Assembly: GCF_014203125.1 (NCBI RefSeq)
Contig: NZ_JACHIH010000016.1
Span: forward strand, 1 to 64,000
Direction: 5' to 3'
DNA length: 64,000 bases
From: Rhodopseudomonas rhenobacensis
GTDB lineage: Bacteria; Pseudomonadota; Alphaproteobacteria; Rhizobiales; Xanthobacteraceae
Within the stretch, counting starts at the first letter, position 1. Every line of letters begins with the position of its first letter. The position numbers and the translations under genes are program-made. Below the pieces are notes generated by a model, which saw only the letters and a list, made by a program, of their open reading frames with translations, did not search any database and had not been told where the DNA came from. Below are positions 17,383 through 26,419 of this stretch, one piece after another.

Positions 17383-18173
17383 TCTCCGCGGAACGCTGGC
17401 GATCGCTTTTCCTTGAAGGCCTTCAGGCCCTCGTCGCGATCTTTGGTGAAATACAGCAGGAAGGAGGCGTCGCCTTCGGCCTCGAAGCCGTCGGGCAGCG
17501 CCATATCGATGCCGCGGTCGATCACCGACTTGGTCATCATCACCGGGATCGGCGCGTTGTCACTGATGCTCTTCGCGATCTCGCGCGCCTTGTCGATGGC
17601 CTGTCCCGCCTCGGTGACGTGGTTGACCATGCGGTAGCGCTCGGCTTCAGCGGCGGTAATGCGCCGCCCGGTCCACATCAATTCCTTGGCGAGCGGCTTG
17701 CCGATCAGCCGCGGCAGCGTCTGAGTGCCGCCGCCGCCCGGCATCATGCCGAGCTTGATTTCCGGCAAGCCGAACTTGGCGTTGGCGCCGGCGACGATGA
17801 TGTCGCCGACCAGCGCCAGCTCGAGCCCGCCGCCGAGCGCAAAACCTTCGATCGCCGCGATCAGCGGCTTGGTGAACGAGCCGATCTCGCGAAACAGCCG
17901 GTTGACTTTGCGGTTGCGCTTGCGGAAGCGATAGAAATCGAAATAGCCGTTTTCGGCGATCTGGAATTCGCTGGTGTCGATCCCGGTGCAGAACGCCTTG
18001 TCGCTGCCGCGCAGGATCACCGCGCGGACCTCGCGGTCGTGCTCGACCTCGGCGAGAATCGCCAGGATTTCCTCCGCGGTCTGTTCGCGCAGCGAGTTCA
18101 GCTTGTCGGGCCGGTTGATGGTGATCTCGATCCAGCCGCTCTCGCGCGACAGGATGACGTCCTGATAGTTCAT
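17379..18173 (-). CDS. Enoyl-CoA hydratase / isomerase family protein
   Basis: 264 aa crotonase-fold enzyme. Both catalytic glutamates of true hydratases are present, in GGGLELALVGD and GLPEIKLGMMPGGGG, and the oxyanion-hole region is CTGIDTSEF. It should therefore hydrate an enoyl-CoA. The gene lies 37 bases downstream of the transporter ATPase and overlaps the thiolase-like gene, linking import and CoA metabolism in one transcript. With the ligase and thiolase/DUF35 pair it makes a short activation-hydration-cleavage route. No acyl-CoA dehydrogenase is encoded nearby, so an already unsaturated substrate is suggested. Confidence 0.88.
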   Translation of the reverse strand: MNYQDVILSRESGWIEITINRPDKLNSLREQTAEEILAILAEVEHDREVRAVILRGSDKAFCTGIDTSEFQIAENGYFDFYRFRKRNRKVNRLFREIGSFTKPLIAAIEGFALGGGLELALVGDIIVAGANAKFGLPEIKLGMMPGGGGTQTLPRLIGKPLAKELMWTGRRITAAEAERYRMVNHVTEAGQAIDKAREIAKSISDNAPIPVMMTKSVIDRGIDMALPDGFEAEGDASFLLYFTKDRDEGLKAFKEKRSPAFRGE

Positions 18174-18210
18174 GGGTGCTCCAGGGTGTTTTGGTTTCGG
18201 TTGTCGGTTG

Positions 18211-18966
18211 TCAGCTGCCGGACTCTTCGCCGCCCATCGCGGCTGCGATCTGCGCGTGCAGCTCGGCGATCCGCGCCGGATCGGCGCGCGCGGCGTCGTC
18301 GATGTGAACTTCGAGGGCGATCTTCGCCGGCTGGCTCAGCACGATGGCGCGATCGGCCATTTCCAGCGCGTCGTCGATGCGATGGGTGATCAGCACGCAG
18401 GTTTTGCCGAGCTCGCGGGCGATCTGGTAGAAATCGCGGCGCAGCGTGCCCGAGGTGACGTGATCGAGCTGGCTGAAGGATTCGTCGAGGAACACGATCT
18501 CCGGATCGATCGCCAGCGCGCGCGCCAGCGACACCCGCTGCCGCATCCCGCCGGAGAGTTCATGGACGTATTTGTCGTCGGCGCCGTCGAGCCGCACCCG
18601 TGCCAGCCACTCCTTGGCGCGGCGGCGGGCGTCCGGCTTGGAGACGCCGAGGATCAACAGGCCGAGTTCGGCGTTCTCCACCGCGGTGCGCCACGGCAAC
18701 AGCCGGTCGGTCTGGAACGACACCGACAGCCGGCCCTTCAGCGCCTTGAAGGAATCGTGCGGATCGAAGCCTGCGACCCGCACCGAGCCGGAGTTCGGCG
18801 AGGTGGTGCCCATGATCAGATTGAGCACCGTGCTCTTGCCGGCGCCGGTCTGGCCGAGCAGCACCACGATCTCGCCGCGACGCACCACCATCGACAGGTT
18901 GTCGACCGCGAGATAGCTGCCGAAACTCTTGGTGACGCCTTTGACTTCGATGAGATTGTCGATCAT
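18211..18966 (-). CDS. ABC transporter ATP-binding protein, NitT/TauT family
   Basis: 251 aa ATPase. Walker A is GQTGAGKST, signature LSGGMRQRVSLARAL and switch LITHRIDDA. Walker B reads IVFLDESFSQLD, with serine in place of the usual proline after DE; the catalytic glutamate is retained. The start overlaps the permease stop (ATGA). It completes the binding protein-permease-ATPase transporter at the head of the CoA-pathway operon. Confidence 0.88.
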   Translation of the reverse strand: MIDNLIEVKGVTKSFGSYLAVDNLSMVVRRGEIVVLLGQTGAGKSTVLNLIMGTTSPNSGSVRVAGFDPHDSFKALKGRLSVSFQTDRLLPWRTAVENAELGLLILGVSKPDARRRAKEWLARVRLDGADDKYVHELSGGMRQRVSLARALAIDPEIVFLDESFSQLDHVTSGTLRRDFYQIARELGKTCVLITHRIDDALEMADRAIVLSQPAKIALEVHIDDAARADPARIAELHAQIAAAMGGEESGS

Positions 18967-19835
18967 CGCACCACCGCCTCCGCACGCCAGCGCAGCGTGA
19001 CCTTCTCGACCGCGTTGACCGCCGCCTGCAGCACTAGGTTGAGAATCACCAGGAAGAACGTCCAGGCCAGCACCTGGTCGATCCGGAACGTCGACTGCGC
19101 CAGATTCATCCGCGCGCCGATGCCGACCGCGGACGCCACCAGCTCGGCGAAGATCACCATGCGGATCGCGTAGCCGATCACCGACTTGGTGGTGAGGAAG
19201 ATGTAGGGCACGATGTGCGGCAGGATCAGATAGCGCAGCACCTGCCAGCGCGACGGCCGGAAGCTCTCGATCATGTCGACCAGATCCTTCGGCAGCGCGC
19301 GCACCCCCTCATAGACGTTGAGCGCGTAGAACGGCAGCAGGATCACCAGCAGGATGAAGAAGATCCGGGTTTCCGGGTTCTTGAACCAGAACACCGCGAT
19401 CAGCATCCAGGACAGCGCCGGAATCCCGGTGTCGATCAGGATGATCGCCTTCAGATACGGCCGGATCCAGCGCACCGTGCCCATCGCCAGGCCAATCAAT
19501 ACGCCCAGCGACATCGCCACCGCGACCGCGGCGGTGAGCCGGATCAAGGTGACGCCGACATGGTAGGGATCGGCGAAGAACAATTCGCGCGCCGCGGCCC
19601 ACACCGTCACCGGCGACGGCATGATGTAGTCCGGCACGTAGCGGCTGGTGATCTCCATCGCGATCAGCATCACGATCACCACCACGGCGGTGGCGAACAG
19701 GTCGCGACGGTTTTCCGGATTGCGTTGCGGCCGCACCACCGCGGCGAGCGGCTTGACCAGCTGGTCGGCCGGTGCCGCGGCGCGCGGTGGGGGATTGCTG
19801 TTGACGCTCACTGCCATGTTGTCCGCCACACTCAT
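18963..19835 (-). CDS. ABC transporter permease, NitT/TauT family
   Basis: 290 aa from ATG 19835, which immediately follows the binding-protein stop; ATG 19817 is an alternative. A polar ~45-residue cytoplasmic N-terminus is followed by about six membrane segments. The ATPase-contact loop is visible around MIESFRPSRWQVLRYLILP. The transported acid is unknown, but co-transcription with a CoA ligase makes a carboxylate likely. Confidence 0.88.
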   Translation of the reverse strand: MSVADNMAVSVNSNPPPRAAAPADQLVKPLAAVVRPQRNPENRRDLFATAVVVIVMLIAMEITSRYVPDYIMPSPVTVWAAARELFFADPYHVGVTLIRLTAAVAVAMSLGVLIGLAMGTVRWIRPYLKAIILIDTGIPALSWMLIAVFWFKNPETRIFFILLVILLPFYALNVYEGVRALPKDLVDMIESFRPSRWQVLRYLILPHIVPYIFLTTKSVIGYAIRMVIFAELVASAVGIGARMNLAQSTFRIDQVLAWTFFLVILNLVLQAAVNAVEKVTLRWRAEAVVR

Positions 19836-20816
19836 TCAGATCGCAAAGAAGCTGTCGTCGACCGGCTTGGTCAAAAGCCCGTTGCGGGCGAGGAACTCGC
19901 TGGCTTTCAGCACCGAGTTGCGCGACGCAGGATCCGACATCGGCCGGAAGTTGAAGGTCAGCCGCTTCGAGCCCATCGCCTCTTTCAAGATGTCGTTGGC
20001 CACCCCGGTCTTGGCGCCGAACAGGTCGACCGCCTTGGCGGTGTCGGCGTTGATGCCCTTGAGGCAGTCCTCGAACACGCTGGCGATCTTGGCGGCGATG
20101 CCGGGGTTCTTGTCCAAGAGCTCCTGGCGGATGCCGACGCCGAAATACGGCAGGTCGCCCTCGCCGATCTTGTGATAGGCGTCGCCGGCCTTGAAGATCA
20201 CCCGCAGGTCCGGCTTCTTGACCAGGCCGGTGGTGATGTTCGGCTCCCACGACAAGGCGGCGTCGGCGCGGTCGGCCATGACCAGGGTGACCGAGGCCGC
20301 CGGATTGTCGACGTTCTGGATGGTGGCGTCCTTCTCGATGTCGAGGCCGCTGCCTTCCTTGATCAAGGCCCGCACCATCCGATAGGTGCCGGTCGACTGC
20401 AGCGCCGCGATGGTCTTGCCGCGGAGCTGCGTCACGTCGCTGACGCCCGTCTTCGGCGCGAGAAGCGCGATCATGTTGGCGTCGGTGATGGTGCAGAGAT
20501 ATTTGATCGGCACGCCGGCCTGATGCCGCGCCGCGAAGGTGTCCCAGCTGCCAATGCAGACGTCGTAATTGCCGGCGACGAAATCATTGTAGTAGGTCGA
20601 GACCGCGGTGTAGGGCGCGGGATCGGGCAGCGTCAGCCCGTGCTTTTGGCCAAGCTTGTTAGCAAGGATGTATTGCACCGGCAGCACGGTGAAGCCGGGC
20701 TGCAGCGAGGCCCAACGCACCGCGACGTCGGCAGCCAAGGCCGGCCGGCCCGCGGCGAGTAGCGCGGCCGCCGCTGCCGATCCGAACGCGAAATCGCGTC
20801 GTGTCAATCCGTTCAT
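19836..20816 (-). CDS. ABC transporter substrate-binding protein, NitT/TauT family, Tat-type leader
   Basis: 326 aa periplasmic binding protein. The N-terminus MNGLTRRDFAFGSAAAA carries a twin-arginine motif (RRDF) before a hydrophobic alanine-rich stretch and ALAAD cleavage, so export by the Tat pathway is likely. The body matches SsuA/NitT-type proteins (YDVCIGSWDTFAARHQAGV, RADAALSWEPN). GGGAGAG precedes ATG 20816. It heads the operon running to 14237 and is divergent from a LysR gene. The intergenic region is the expected LysR binding zone. Confidence 0.87.
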   Translation of the reverse strand: MNGLTRRDFAFGSAAAAALLAAGRPALAADVAVRWASLQPGFTVLPVQYILANKLGQKHGLTLPDPAPYTAVSTYYNDFVAGNYDVCIGSWDTFAARHQAGVPIKYLCTITDANMIALLAPKTGVSDVTQLRGKTIAALQSTGTYRMVRALIKEGSGLDIEKDATIQNVDNPAASVTLVMADRADAALSWEPNITTGLVKKPDLRVIFKAGDAYHKIGEGDLPYFGVGIRQELLDKNPGIAAKIASVFEDCLKGINADTAKAVDLFGAKTGVANDILKEAMGSKRLTFNFRPMSDPASRNSVLKASEFLARNGLLTKPVDDSFFAI

Positions 20817-21012
20817 GTTTCTCTCCCGAGGTCGCGTTCGTTGCGCGTTTGTTGCGGGTGCGTGCGGCTTTGCCGCTCCGCCCCGATGTGTTGACTGCAG
20901 TCTAACCTTGCCAAAGCCGAGACGTGGGCGCAATTTCGACCCTGCAACGTTCCAAAAATGAGACGATAGGCCGCGCGCGATGTTGCGCTGCGGCCGGGAG
21001 GCAACGATCCGG

Positions 21013-21954
21013 ATGACGCGCAAGCTCGACCTCAACGCGCTGTTGCTGTTCTTTGAAGTCACCAATGCGCGCAGCATCAGCGCCGCGGCGGCGAAGCTCG
21101 GGATTCCGAAATCCACCATCAGCCGCAAGATCCAGTTCCTCGAGGATCAGACCGGCGCCACGCTGTTCCGCAAGGGCAGCCGCAAGCTCACCACCACCGA
21201 CATTGGCCAGACGCTGTACGAGCATTGCGAGCGGATCGCCGCCGAGATCGAGGAAGCCGGGCTCGGCACCGCGCGGATGCAGACCGAATTGCGCGGCACG
21301 CTGCGGGTCAGCATGCCGGTGGACTTCGGCATCGGCTGGCTGTCGAGCGCGATCGCCGCCTTCGCGGTGACCTATCCGGATATCCATCTGGTGATCGACG
21401 CCAACAGCCGCTGGGTCGACGTCACCGTCGAGCCCTACGACGTCGCGGTGCAGCTCGGCCCGTTGCCGCAGACCCAGGGCGGCACCAGGCCGCTCGCGAG
21501 CATCACCCGCGGCGTCTATGCCAGTCCGGAGTTCTTGCGGCGCGCCGGCTCGCCGCTCAACATCGACGATTTCGGCCGGTTCGACTGCGTCGTCACCGAA
21601 CATCAGCGCGCCGAAGGGGTGTGGAACTTCCGCAGCGCGCAGGGCGCCAAGGTGATCAACGTCGCCGGCCGGATCACCGTCAATCACATCGGCATCGCCC
21701 GCGAACTGGTGATCGGCGGCGTCGGGCTCGGCATCCTGCCGAACATCATGTGCCAGAACGACGTCCGGGCGAAGCGGCTGAGCCGGGTGCTGACCGATTG
21801 GGAAAGCCCGGCGCTGCAGGTCTCGGCGACGTTTCCCGGCAAGCGCAAAGAGTCGCGGCGCTTGCGCACCTTCCTGGATTTTCTCGAACAAAAACTGAAG
21901 ATCGAGGGCGATCCGCGCGCCCGCGGCCCCGCCGCGCGGCAGGCCGGCGGCTAG
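21013..21954 (+). CDS. LysR family transcriptional regulator
   Basis: 313 aa from ATG 21013; an ATG at 20980 is an alternative but lacks a ribosome site, whereas CGGGAGG precedes 21013. The N-terminal helix-turn-helix reads NARSISAAAAKLGIPKSTISRKIQFLEDQTG, followed by the LysR substrate-binding domain (RVSMPVDFGIGWLSSAIAAF). The gene is divergent from the binding-protein gene at 20816 and likely controls the transporter/CoA operon in response to its substrate. Its end converges on the aldehyde dehydrogenase gene 27 bases away. Confidence 0.9.
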   Translation: MTRKLDLNALLLFFEVTNARSISAAAAKLGIPKSTISRKIQFLEDQTGATLFRKGSRKLTTTDIGQTLYEHCERIAAEIEEAGLGTARMQTELRGTLRVSMPVDFGIGWLSSAIAAFAVTYPDIHLVIDANSRWVDVTVEPYDVAVQLGPLPQTQGGTRPLASITRGVYASPEFLRRAGSPLNIDDFGRFDCVVTEHQRAEGVWNFRSAQGAKVINVAGRITVNHIGIARELVIGGVGLGILPNIMCQNDVRAKRLSRVLTDWESPALQVSATFPGKRKESRRLRTFLDFLEQKLKIEGDPRARGPAARQAGG

Positions 21955-21981
21955 GCTGGCGCCGCGCGGCGGGTGCATCCG

Positions 21982-23439
21982 CTACACCACGCCGCAGCTC
22001 TGATAGACGTGCTTGATCTCGAGGAAGTCGATCAGCGCATCGTAGCCGTGCAGGCGGCCGAGCCCGCTGCGGCGATAACCGCCGGTCTCGGCTTCGGCGA
22101 ACAGCTTGTTGTGGTCGTTGATCCACACCGTGCCGTTGCGCAGCGCCCTCGCCACCCGCATCGCGCGGGCGCCGTCATGGGTCCAGACGCTGGCGGACAG
22201 CCCATAGTCGCTGTGATTAGCGCGGGCCACCGCCTCTTTCTCATCCTCGAATTTTTCCAGCACCACCAGCGGCCCGAAAATTTCCTCCTGGACGAAGAAC
22301 GCCGAGGTGTCGCGATGCGCCACGAGCGTCGGCGACAGGAAGTAACCGTTGGCGAGATCGTCGGGCCGGCTGCCACGCAGCACCACCTCGTCGGCGGCCT
22401 GCATCGCCTCGTCGGTGCGCTTCGCCACGGCGGCCAGCGCGGCTGCGTCGATCAGCGGCCCCATCTCCGCGCCCGCCGCACTGCCCGGCGCAATCCGGAT
22501 ATTCGCCAGCGCGGCTTTCAGCGCCGATTTCATCTCGTCATAGCGCGAGGCGTGCACCAAGACGCGGCGCGCGGCGGTGCATTGCTGGCCGGCGATGATG
22601 GTCGCGGCATTGGCGAGCTTCGGCGCCACGTCGGCGATATCGGCGTCGTCGAACACCAGGCAGGCGGATTTGCCGCCGAGCTCGAGCGACAGTTTCTTCA
22701 TGGTCGGCGCCGCCGCCGCCATGATCCGCGCGCCGGTGGCGTTGGAGCCGGTGAAGCTGATGACGTCGACATCGCTCGACGTCACCAGATGCTCGGCGAC
22801 TTCGTGGCCCTGCTCGCTGACCAGATTGACCACGCCGCGCGGCAACCCCTCGACCTCCTGCAGGCATTTGATGATGGATGCGGTGATCTGCGCGGTCTGC
22901 GGCGCCGGCTTGATCACCACGGTGCAGCCGGCGGCAAGCGCCGGGGTCAGCGCGCGGATCAACAACACCGCCGGCGCATTCCACGGAATGATCAATCCTG
23001 CGACGCCTGCCGGCTCTTTCAGCAACGTCGAGAAGCTGCCCGGCTCGACCTCGAACACATGGCCGGGGATGTACCGCGTGAGCCCGGCGTAATAGCGGAT
23101 CTCGGAGACACTGCCGGCGATTTCGCCGCGCGACTGCGGCAGCGGCTTGCCGTTCTCCAGCGTCAGCAGCCGGGCGAGTTGGTCGGCCTGCGCCTCCATC
23201 CGGTCGGCCCAGCGCAGCATCACCATCTGCCGCGCCCGCGGGTTCTGCGACCACTCCGGCCGCTCGAAGGCGCGCCGCGCCGCCGCCACCGCGGCCTGCG
23301 CATCGGCGACGCCGCTGGCCGCGTAGCCGCCGATCGCGTCGCCGCTTGACGGATCGCGGCTCGGCGCGGTTGCGCCGGATTGCGCCGGCTGCCAGGCGCC
23401 GTCGATCAGATTATCCGCGTGCAGAGAAGTCATGCCCAT
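21982..23439 (-). CDS. Aldehyde dehydrogenase family protein at the end of the hmf operon
   Basis: 485 aa NAD(P)-dependent aldehyde dehydrogenase. The catalytic glutamate (LSLELGGKSACLVF) and cysteine (IIAGQQCTAARRV) are intact, as is the FTGSNATG cofactor motif. It begins 75 bases downstream of hmfE on the same strand. Placement suggests oxidation of furfural or a hydroxymethylfurfural-derived aldehyde to the furan acid handled by the island, but the family is broad and this is inference from context. ATG 23433 is an alternative start. Confidence 0.88.
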   Translation of the reverse strand: MGMTSLHADNLIDGAWQPAQSGATAPSRDPSSGDAIGGYAASGVADAQAAVAAARRAFERPEWSQNPRARQMVMLRWADRMEAQADQLARLLTLENGKPLPQSRGEIAGSVSEIRYYAGLTRYIPGHVFEVEPGSFSTLLKEPAGVAGLIIPWNAPAVLLIRALTPALAAGCTVVIKPAPQTAQITASIIKCLQEVEGLPRGVVNLVSEQGHEVAEHLVTSSDVDVISFTGSNATGARIMAAAAPTMKKLSLELGGKSACLVFDDADIADVAPKLANAATIIAGQQCTAARRVLVHASRYDEMKSALKAALANIRIAPGSAAGAEMGPLIDAAALAAVAKRTDEAMQAADEVVLRGSRPDDLANGYFLSPTLVAHRDTSAFFVQEEIFGPLVVLEKFEDEKEAVARANHSDYGLSASVWTHDGARAMRVARALRNGTVWINDHNKLFAEAETGGYRRSGLGRLHGYDALIDFLEIKHVYQSCGVV

Positions 23440-23514
23440 CGTCTCCCCAAAGAATGCTTCGGGCGGCGCGTCGTTTGGCGCGCGCCGCCTCGTCAGTGAA
23501 CCGATCCGGACGCC

Positions 23515-24321
23515 TCAGCGCCCGGTGAACTTCGGCGCGCGCTTGCTGTTGAAGGCTTCGACGCCTTCCTTGAAGTCGTCGGACTGCCGCAGCCGGCTGT
23601 AGCAATGGCCTTCCAGCTCGATCGCGATCGCCAGCGTGGAGTCCTCGGTGTCGTTCAGAAGCTTCTTGGCGGTGCGCTGCGCCAGCGGCGAGAACGCGCG
23701 CAACTCGTCGACCAACTTGTCGGTGGCCTTTTCCAGGTCGGCGTCGGCCATGCATTCGGTGGCGATGCCCCACTCCAGCGCCTGCTTGCCGGGAATCCGC
23801 TTGGAGCGCATCACAATGTCTTTGGTGCGGGTGATACCGATCATCTTCTGCAGCCGTGCGGAGCCGCCGGAGCCCGGGATCTGGCCGAGCTTCTGTTCCG
23901 GCAGCGCGTATTGCGTGGTCTCCGAGGCGAGGCGGAAATCGCAGGCCAGCGACAATTCGAAACCGACGCCGAAGCAATAGCCGCGATTGGCGACGATCAC
24001 CGGCTTGGCGCAGCGCGCCGGGGCTGCGATGTTCCACGCCAGCTTGGAGACGTGCTCCGGCGAGGCTTCCATGAAGCCGCCGATATTGCCGCCGCTGGAA
24101 AAATGCTCGCCGACCGAGCGCACCACGATGACGCGCACGCGATCGTCCTCGTCGAGGGTTTCGAACACCAGCCGCAACTGATCGCGCTGCGGCATGCTGA
24201 CGACGTTGTAGGGCGGCCGATCGAGGATGATGTCGGCGCGCTCGTGGGCTTCGTCGATCTCGACGTGAAAACCATCGAGCTTGCCGAGGCGGGGATCGGT
24301 GAAGGCGTAGGTTGACGGCAT
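23515..24321 (-). CDS. hmfE: Crotonase-family protein, probable 2-oxoglutaroyl-CoA hydrolase (HmfE)
   Basis: 268 aa crotonase-fold protein. In the furoate pathway HmfE cleaves the CoA ester formed after hydration of 5-hydroxy-2-furoyl-CoA, releasing 2-oxoglutarate. The two acidic positions of the family are present (GVGFELSLACD, LPEQKLGQIPGSGG), and the oxyanion-hole region is FSSGGNIGGF. Assignment rests mainly on gene order: large, medium and small molybdenum subunits, ligase, then this gene, the hmfABCDE order known from Cupriavidus basilensis HMF14. It follows the ligase gene by 27 bases. Confidence 0.75.
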   Translation of the reverse strand: MPSTYAFTDPRLGKLDGFHVEIDEAHERADIILDRPPYNVVSMPQRDQLRLVFETLDEDDRVRVIVVRSVGEHFSSGGNIGGFMEASPEHVSKLAWNIAAPARCAKPVIVANRGYCFGVGFELSLACDFRLASETTQYALPEQKLGQIPGSGGSARLQKMIGITRTKDIVMRSKRIPGKQALEWGIATECMADADLEKATDKLVDELRAFSPLAQRTAKKLLNDTEDSTLAIAIELEGHCYSRLRQSDDFKEGVEAFNSKRAPKFTGR

Positions 24322-24348
24322 TCGGAATGTCCTTCTGTTGAGAGAATT

Positions 24349-25917
24349 TCAGGCGGCGCCGGGCGGCGCGCTTTCCGGCTCGTAGTCGCCGGTGACCAGC
24401 AGCCGGCGCAGCAATTTGCCGACCGGGGATTTCGGCAGCGCGTCGACGAACACGAAGCGGCGCGGCCGCTTGAAATTGGCGAGCCCCGAGGCCTGGCAGA
24501 ACTGCTCCAGCTCGCGCTCGGTCACCTGTGCGCTGCGCTTGACGAACGCCACGACGATCTTGCCCCAGCGCTCGTCGGGCAGCCCGACCACCGCGACTTC
24601 GCCGACCGCGTCGTGCAGCGACAGGCAGCTCTCGACTTCGACGGGGGAGACGTTCTCGCCGCCGGTGATGATCATGTCGTCGACCCGGCCGGTGACGAAC
24701 AGGTCGCCGTCGCGATCCATGAAGCCGGTGTCGCCGGTGAAGTACCAGCCCTCGCGCAACGCCTTGGCGTCGGCTTCCGGCCGCCGCCAATAGCCCTCGA
24801 AGGCCTCATCGCTGGAAAGATGCGCGATGATCTCGCCCTCTTCGTCGGTCGCAGCGACGTCACTGACCGAGCCGGCGTTCAGCTCCACCACCCGGATGTG
24901 CTGATTGATGCCGGCGCGGCCGGCGGAGCCGGGCTTGGCCACCGCGTTCTGATCGATCGCAAACGTGTAGACTTCCGAGCTGCCGTAGTGATTGACGAAC
25001 AGCTCCGGCCGAAACGCCTGATCGAGCTTCTTCAACAGCCCGTCGGTCATCGACGCCCCGGCGAAGCCGAGCTTGCGCACGCTCGACACGTCGCTGCCGG
25101 CAAAGTCGGCGTGATACACCAGGTCGTGGTACAGCGTCGGCACCAGATAAAGATTGCTGATCTTCTCCGCGGCGATCAGCTGCAGCGCCTGGCGCGGATC
25201 GTAGCGCGGCAGGCAGACGAAGGTGCCGCCGATCAGCGACATCGCCAGCAGCGAGCGCACCCCCATGGTGTGATAGAGCGGCATCACGCCGAGCGTGCGT
25301 TCGCCGCGGCCGTAAAGATTCTGCGCCAGATGGGCGACCGCAGCGGCGCGCTCGGTGCGATGCCGTCGCGGCACGCCCTTCGGCTTCGAGGTGGTACCCG
25401 AGGTATAGAGCATGATCGACCACGCCTCGGCGCTGACCCGCGGCAGCGCGTCGGCGGCCTCGGCGGCGATCATACTAGAAAAGCTGAACGTCTTATTAGC
25501 AACGCTCGCGTCGGCATCGCCATCGAGCGAGATCCGCCGCAGCGATTGCGCCAACTTCGATTGCGCCACGGCCTCGGCGCTGACGTCCTGATAGGCCACC
25601 GCGCAGGATTCCGAATTCTCGATGCAGAAATCCAGCTCGTCGGCCTTCACACGCCAGTTCACCGGGGTGATGACGATGCCGGCGAACTGGCAGGCCCAGT
25701 GAATCGTCGCGGCTTCCCAGCGGTTCTGCAGCGCGGTGACCAGATGATCGCCGGGCTTCAGCCCGATCCGATCGAACGCTTCCACCAGCGACGAAATCTT
25801 GCCGTACCATTGCCGGTAGCTCAGCCGCAGATCGCCGTCGACGATGGCGATGGCATCGGGATCGCGCGCCACGCTGGCGATGAAACTGCGTCCGAGATCA
25901 AACATCGCGATGGTCAC
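24349..25917 (-). CDS. hmfD: Acyl-CoA ligase, probable 2-furoate-CoA ligase (HmfD)
   Basis: 522 aa adenylate-forming ligase. Motifs: LYTSGTTSKPKGVP, YGSSEVYTF, YFTGDTGFMDRDGDLFVTGR, then DDMIITGGENVSPVEVE, and the C-terminal lysine in SPVGKLLRRLL. It would activate 2-furoate to furoyl-CoA with ATP, the committed step before ring hydroxylation. Its start overlaps the 3' end of hmfC by 20 bases, so it is co-translated with the dehydrogenase. Function is inferred from operon order; the ligase family alone is not specific. Confidence 0.78.
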   Translation of the reverse strand: MTIAMFDLGRSFIASVARDPDAIAIVDGDLRLSYRQWYGKISSLVEAFDRIGLKPGDHLVTALQNRWEAATIHWACQFAGIVITPVNWRVKADELDFCIENSESCAVAYQDVSAEAVAQSKLAQSLRRISLDGDADASVANKTFSFSSMIAAEAADALPRVSAEAWSIMLYTSGTTSKPKGVPRRHRTERAAAVAHLAQNLYGRGERTLGVMPLYHTMGVRSLLAMSLIGGTFVCLPRYDPRQALQLIAAEKISNLYLVPTLYHDLVYHADFAGSDVSSVRKLGFAGASMTDGLLKKLDQAFRPELFVNHYGSSEVYTFAIDQNAVAKPGSAGRAGINQHIRVVELNAGSVSDVAATDEEGEIIAHLSSDEAFEGYWRRPEADAKALREGWYFTGDTGFMDRDGDLFVTGRVDDMIITGGENVSPVEVESCLSLHDAVGEVAVVGLPDERWGKIVVAFVKRSAQVTERELEQFCQASGLANFKRPRRFVFVDALPKSPVGKLLRRLLVTGDYEPESAPPGAA

Positions 25918-26419
25918 TCCTAGATAGCTCTGCGAGTTCGGCGGCCGCTTCGAGCGCCGCCTGGACGATCGGCGTGTAGCCGGTGCAGCGGCACAGATGA
26001 CCGCTCAGCAGATCGCGGATCTCGGCTTCGCTTGGCTTCGGATGGGCGCGCAAATAGTGATCGAGCGACATCAGGATGCCGGCGGTGCAGAAGCCGCATT
26101 GCAAAGCGTGGTTGCGGCGGAACGCGGCTTGCAACACGCCGAGCCGGTCCGGCGCCGGCGCCAGGCCCTCGACGGTGCGTAGTTCGCAGCCGTCGATCTG
26201 CACCGCGAGCGTCAAACAGGCGCGGGCGAGCTCGCCGTCGACGGTGATGGTGCAGGCGCCGCAGACGCCGTGTTCGCAGCCGACATGGGTGCCGGTGGCG
26301 CCGATGGTCTGGCGCAGGAAATCGGTGAGGAGTAGCCGCGGCTCGGCCTCGCCTTGCACCGGCTTGCCGTTGAGCGTGAAGCGCACCAAGTGGCGCTGGG
26401 CGGAGGACAGCCTTGTCAT
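25898..26419 (-). CDS. hmfC: 2Fe-2S subunit of a molybdenum hydroxylase, probable furoyl-CoA dehydrogenase (HmfC)
   Basis: 173 aa, the standard small-subunit size. The plant-type ferredoxin cluster is CEHGVCGACT with a fourth cysteine further on (ARACLTL). The C-terminal cluster has CGFCTAG and CRCTGYTPIV. Electrons from the molybdenum site pass through these two clusters to FAD. Start chosen at ATG 26419, which overlaps the hmfB stop (ATGA). The xanthine-dehydrogenase-family trio is certain; the furoyl-CoA substrate is from context. Confidence 0.85.
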   Translation of the reverse strand: MTRLSSAQRHLVRFTLNGKPVQGEAEPRLLLTDFLRQTIGATGTHVGCEHGVCGACTITVDGELARACLTLAVQIDGCELRTVEGLAPAPDRLGVLQAAFRRNHALQCGFCTAGILMSLDHYLRAHPKPSEAEIRDLLSGHLCRCTGYTPIVQAALEAAAELAELSRSDHRDV

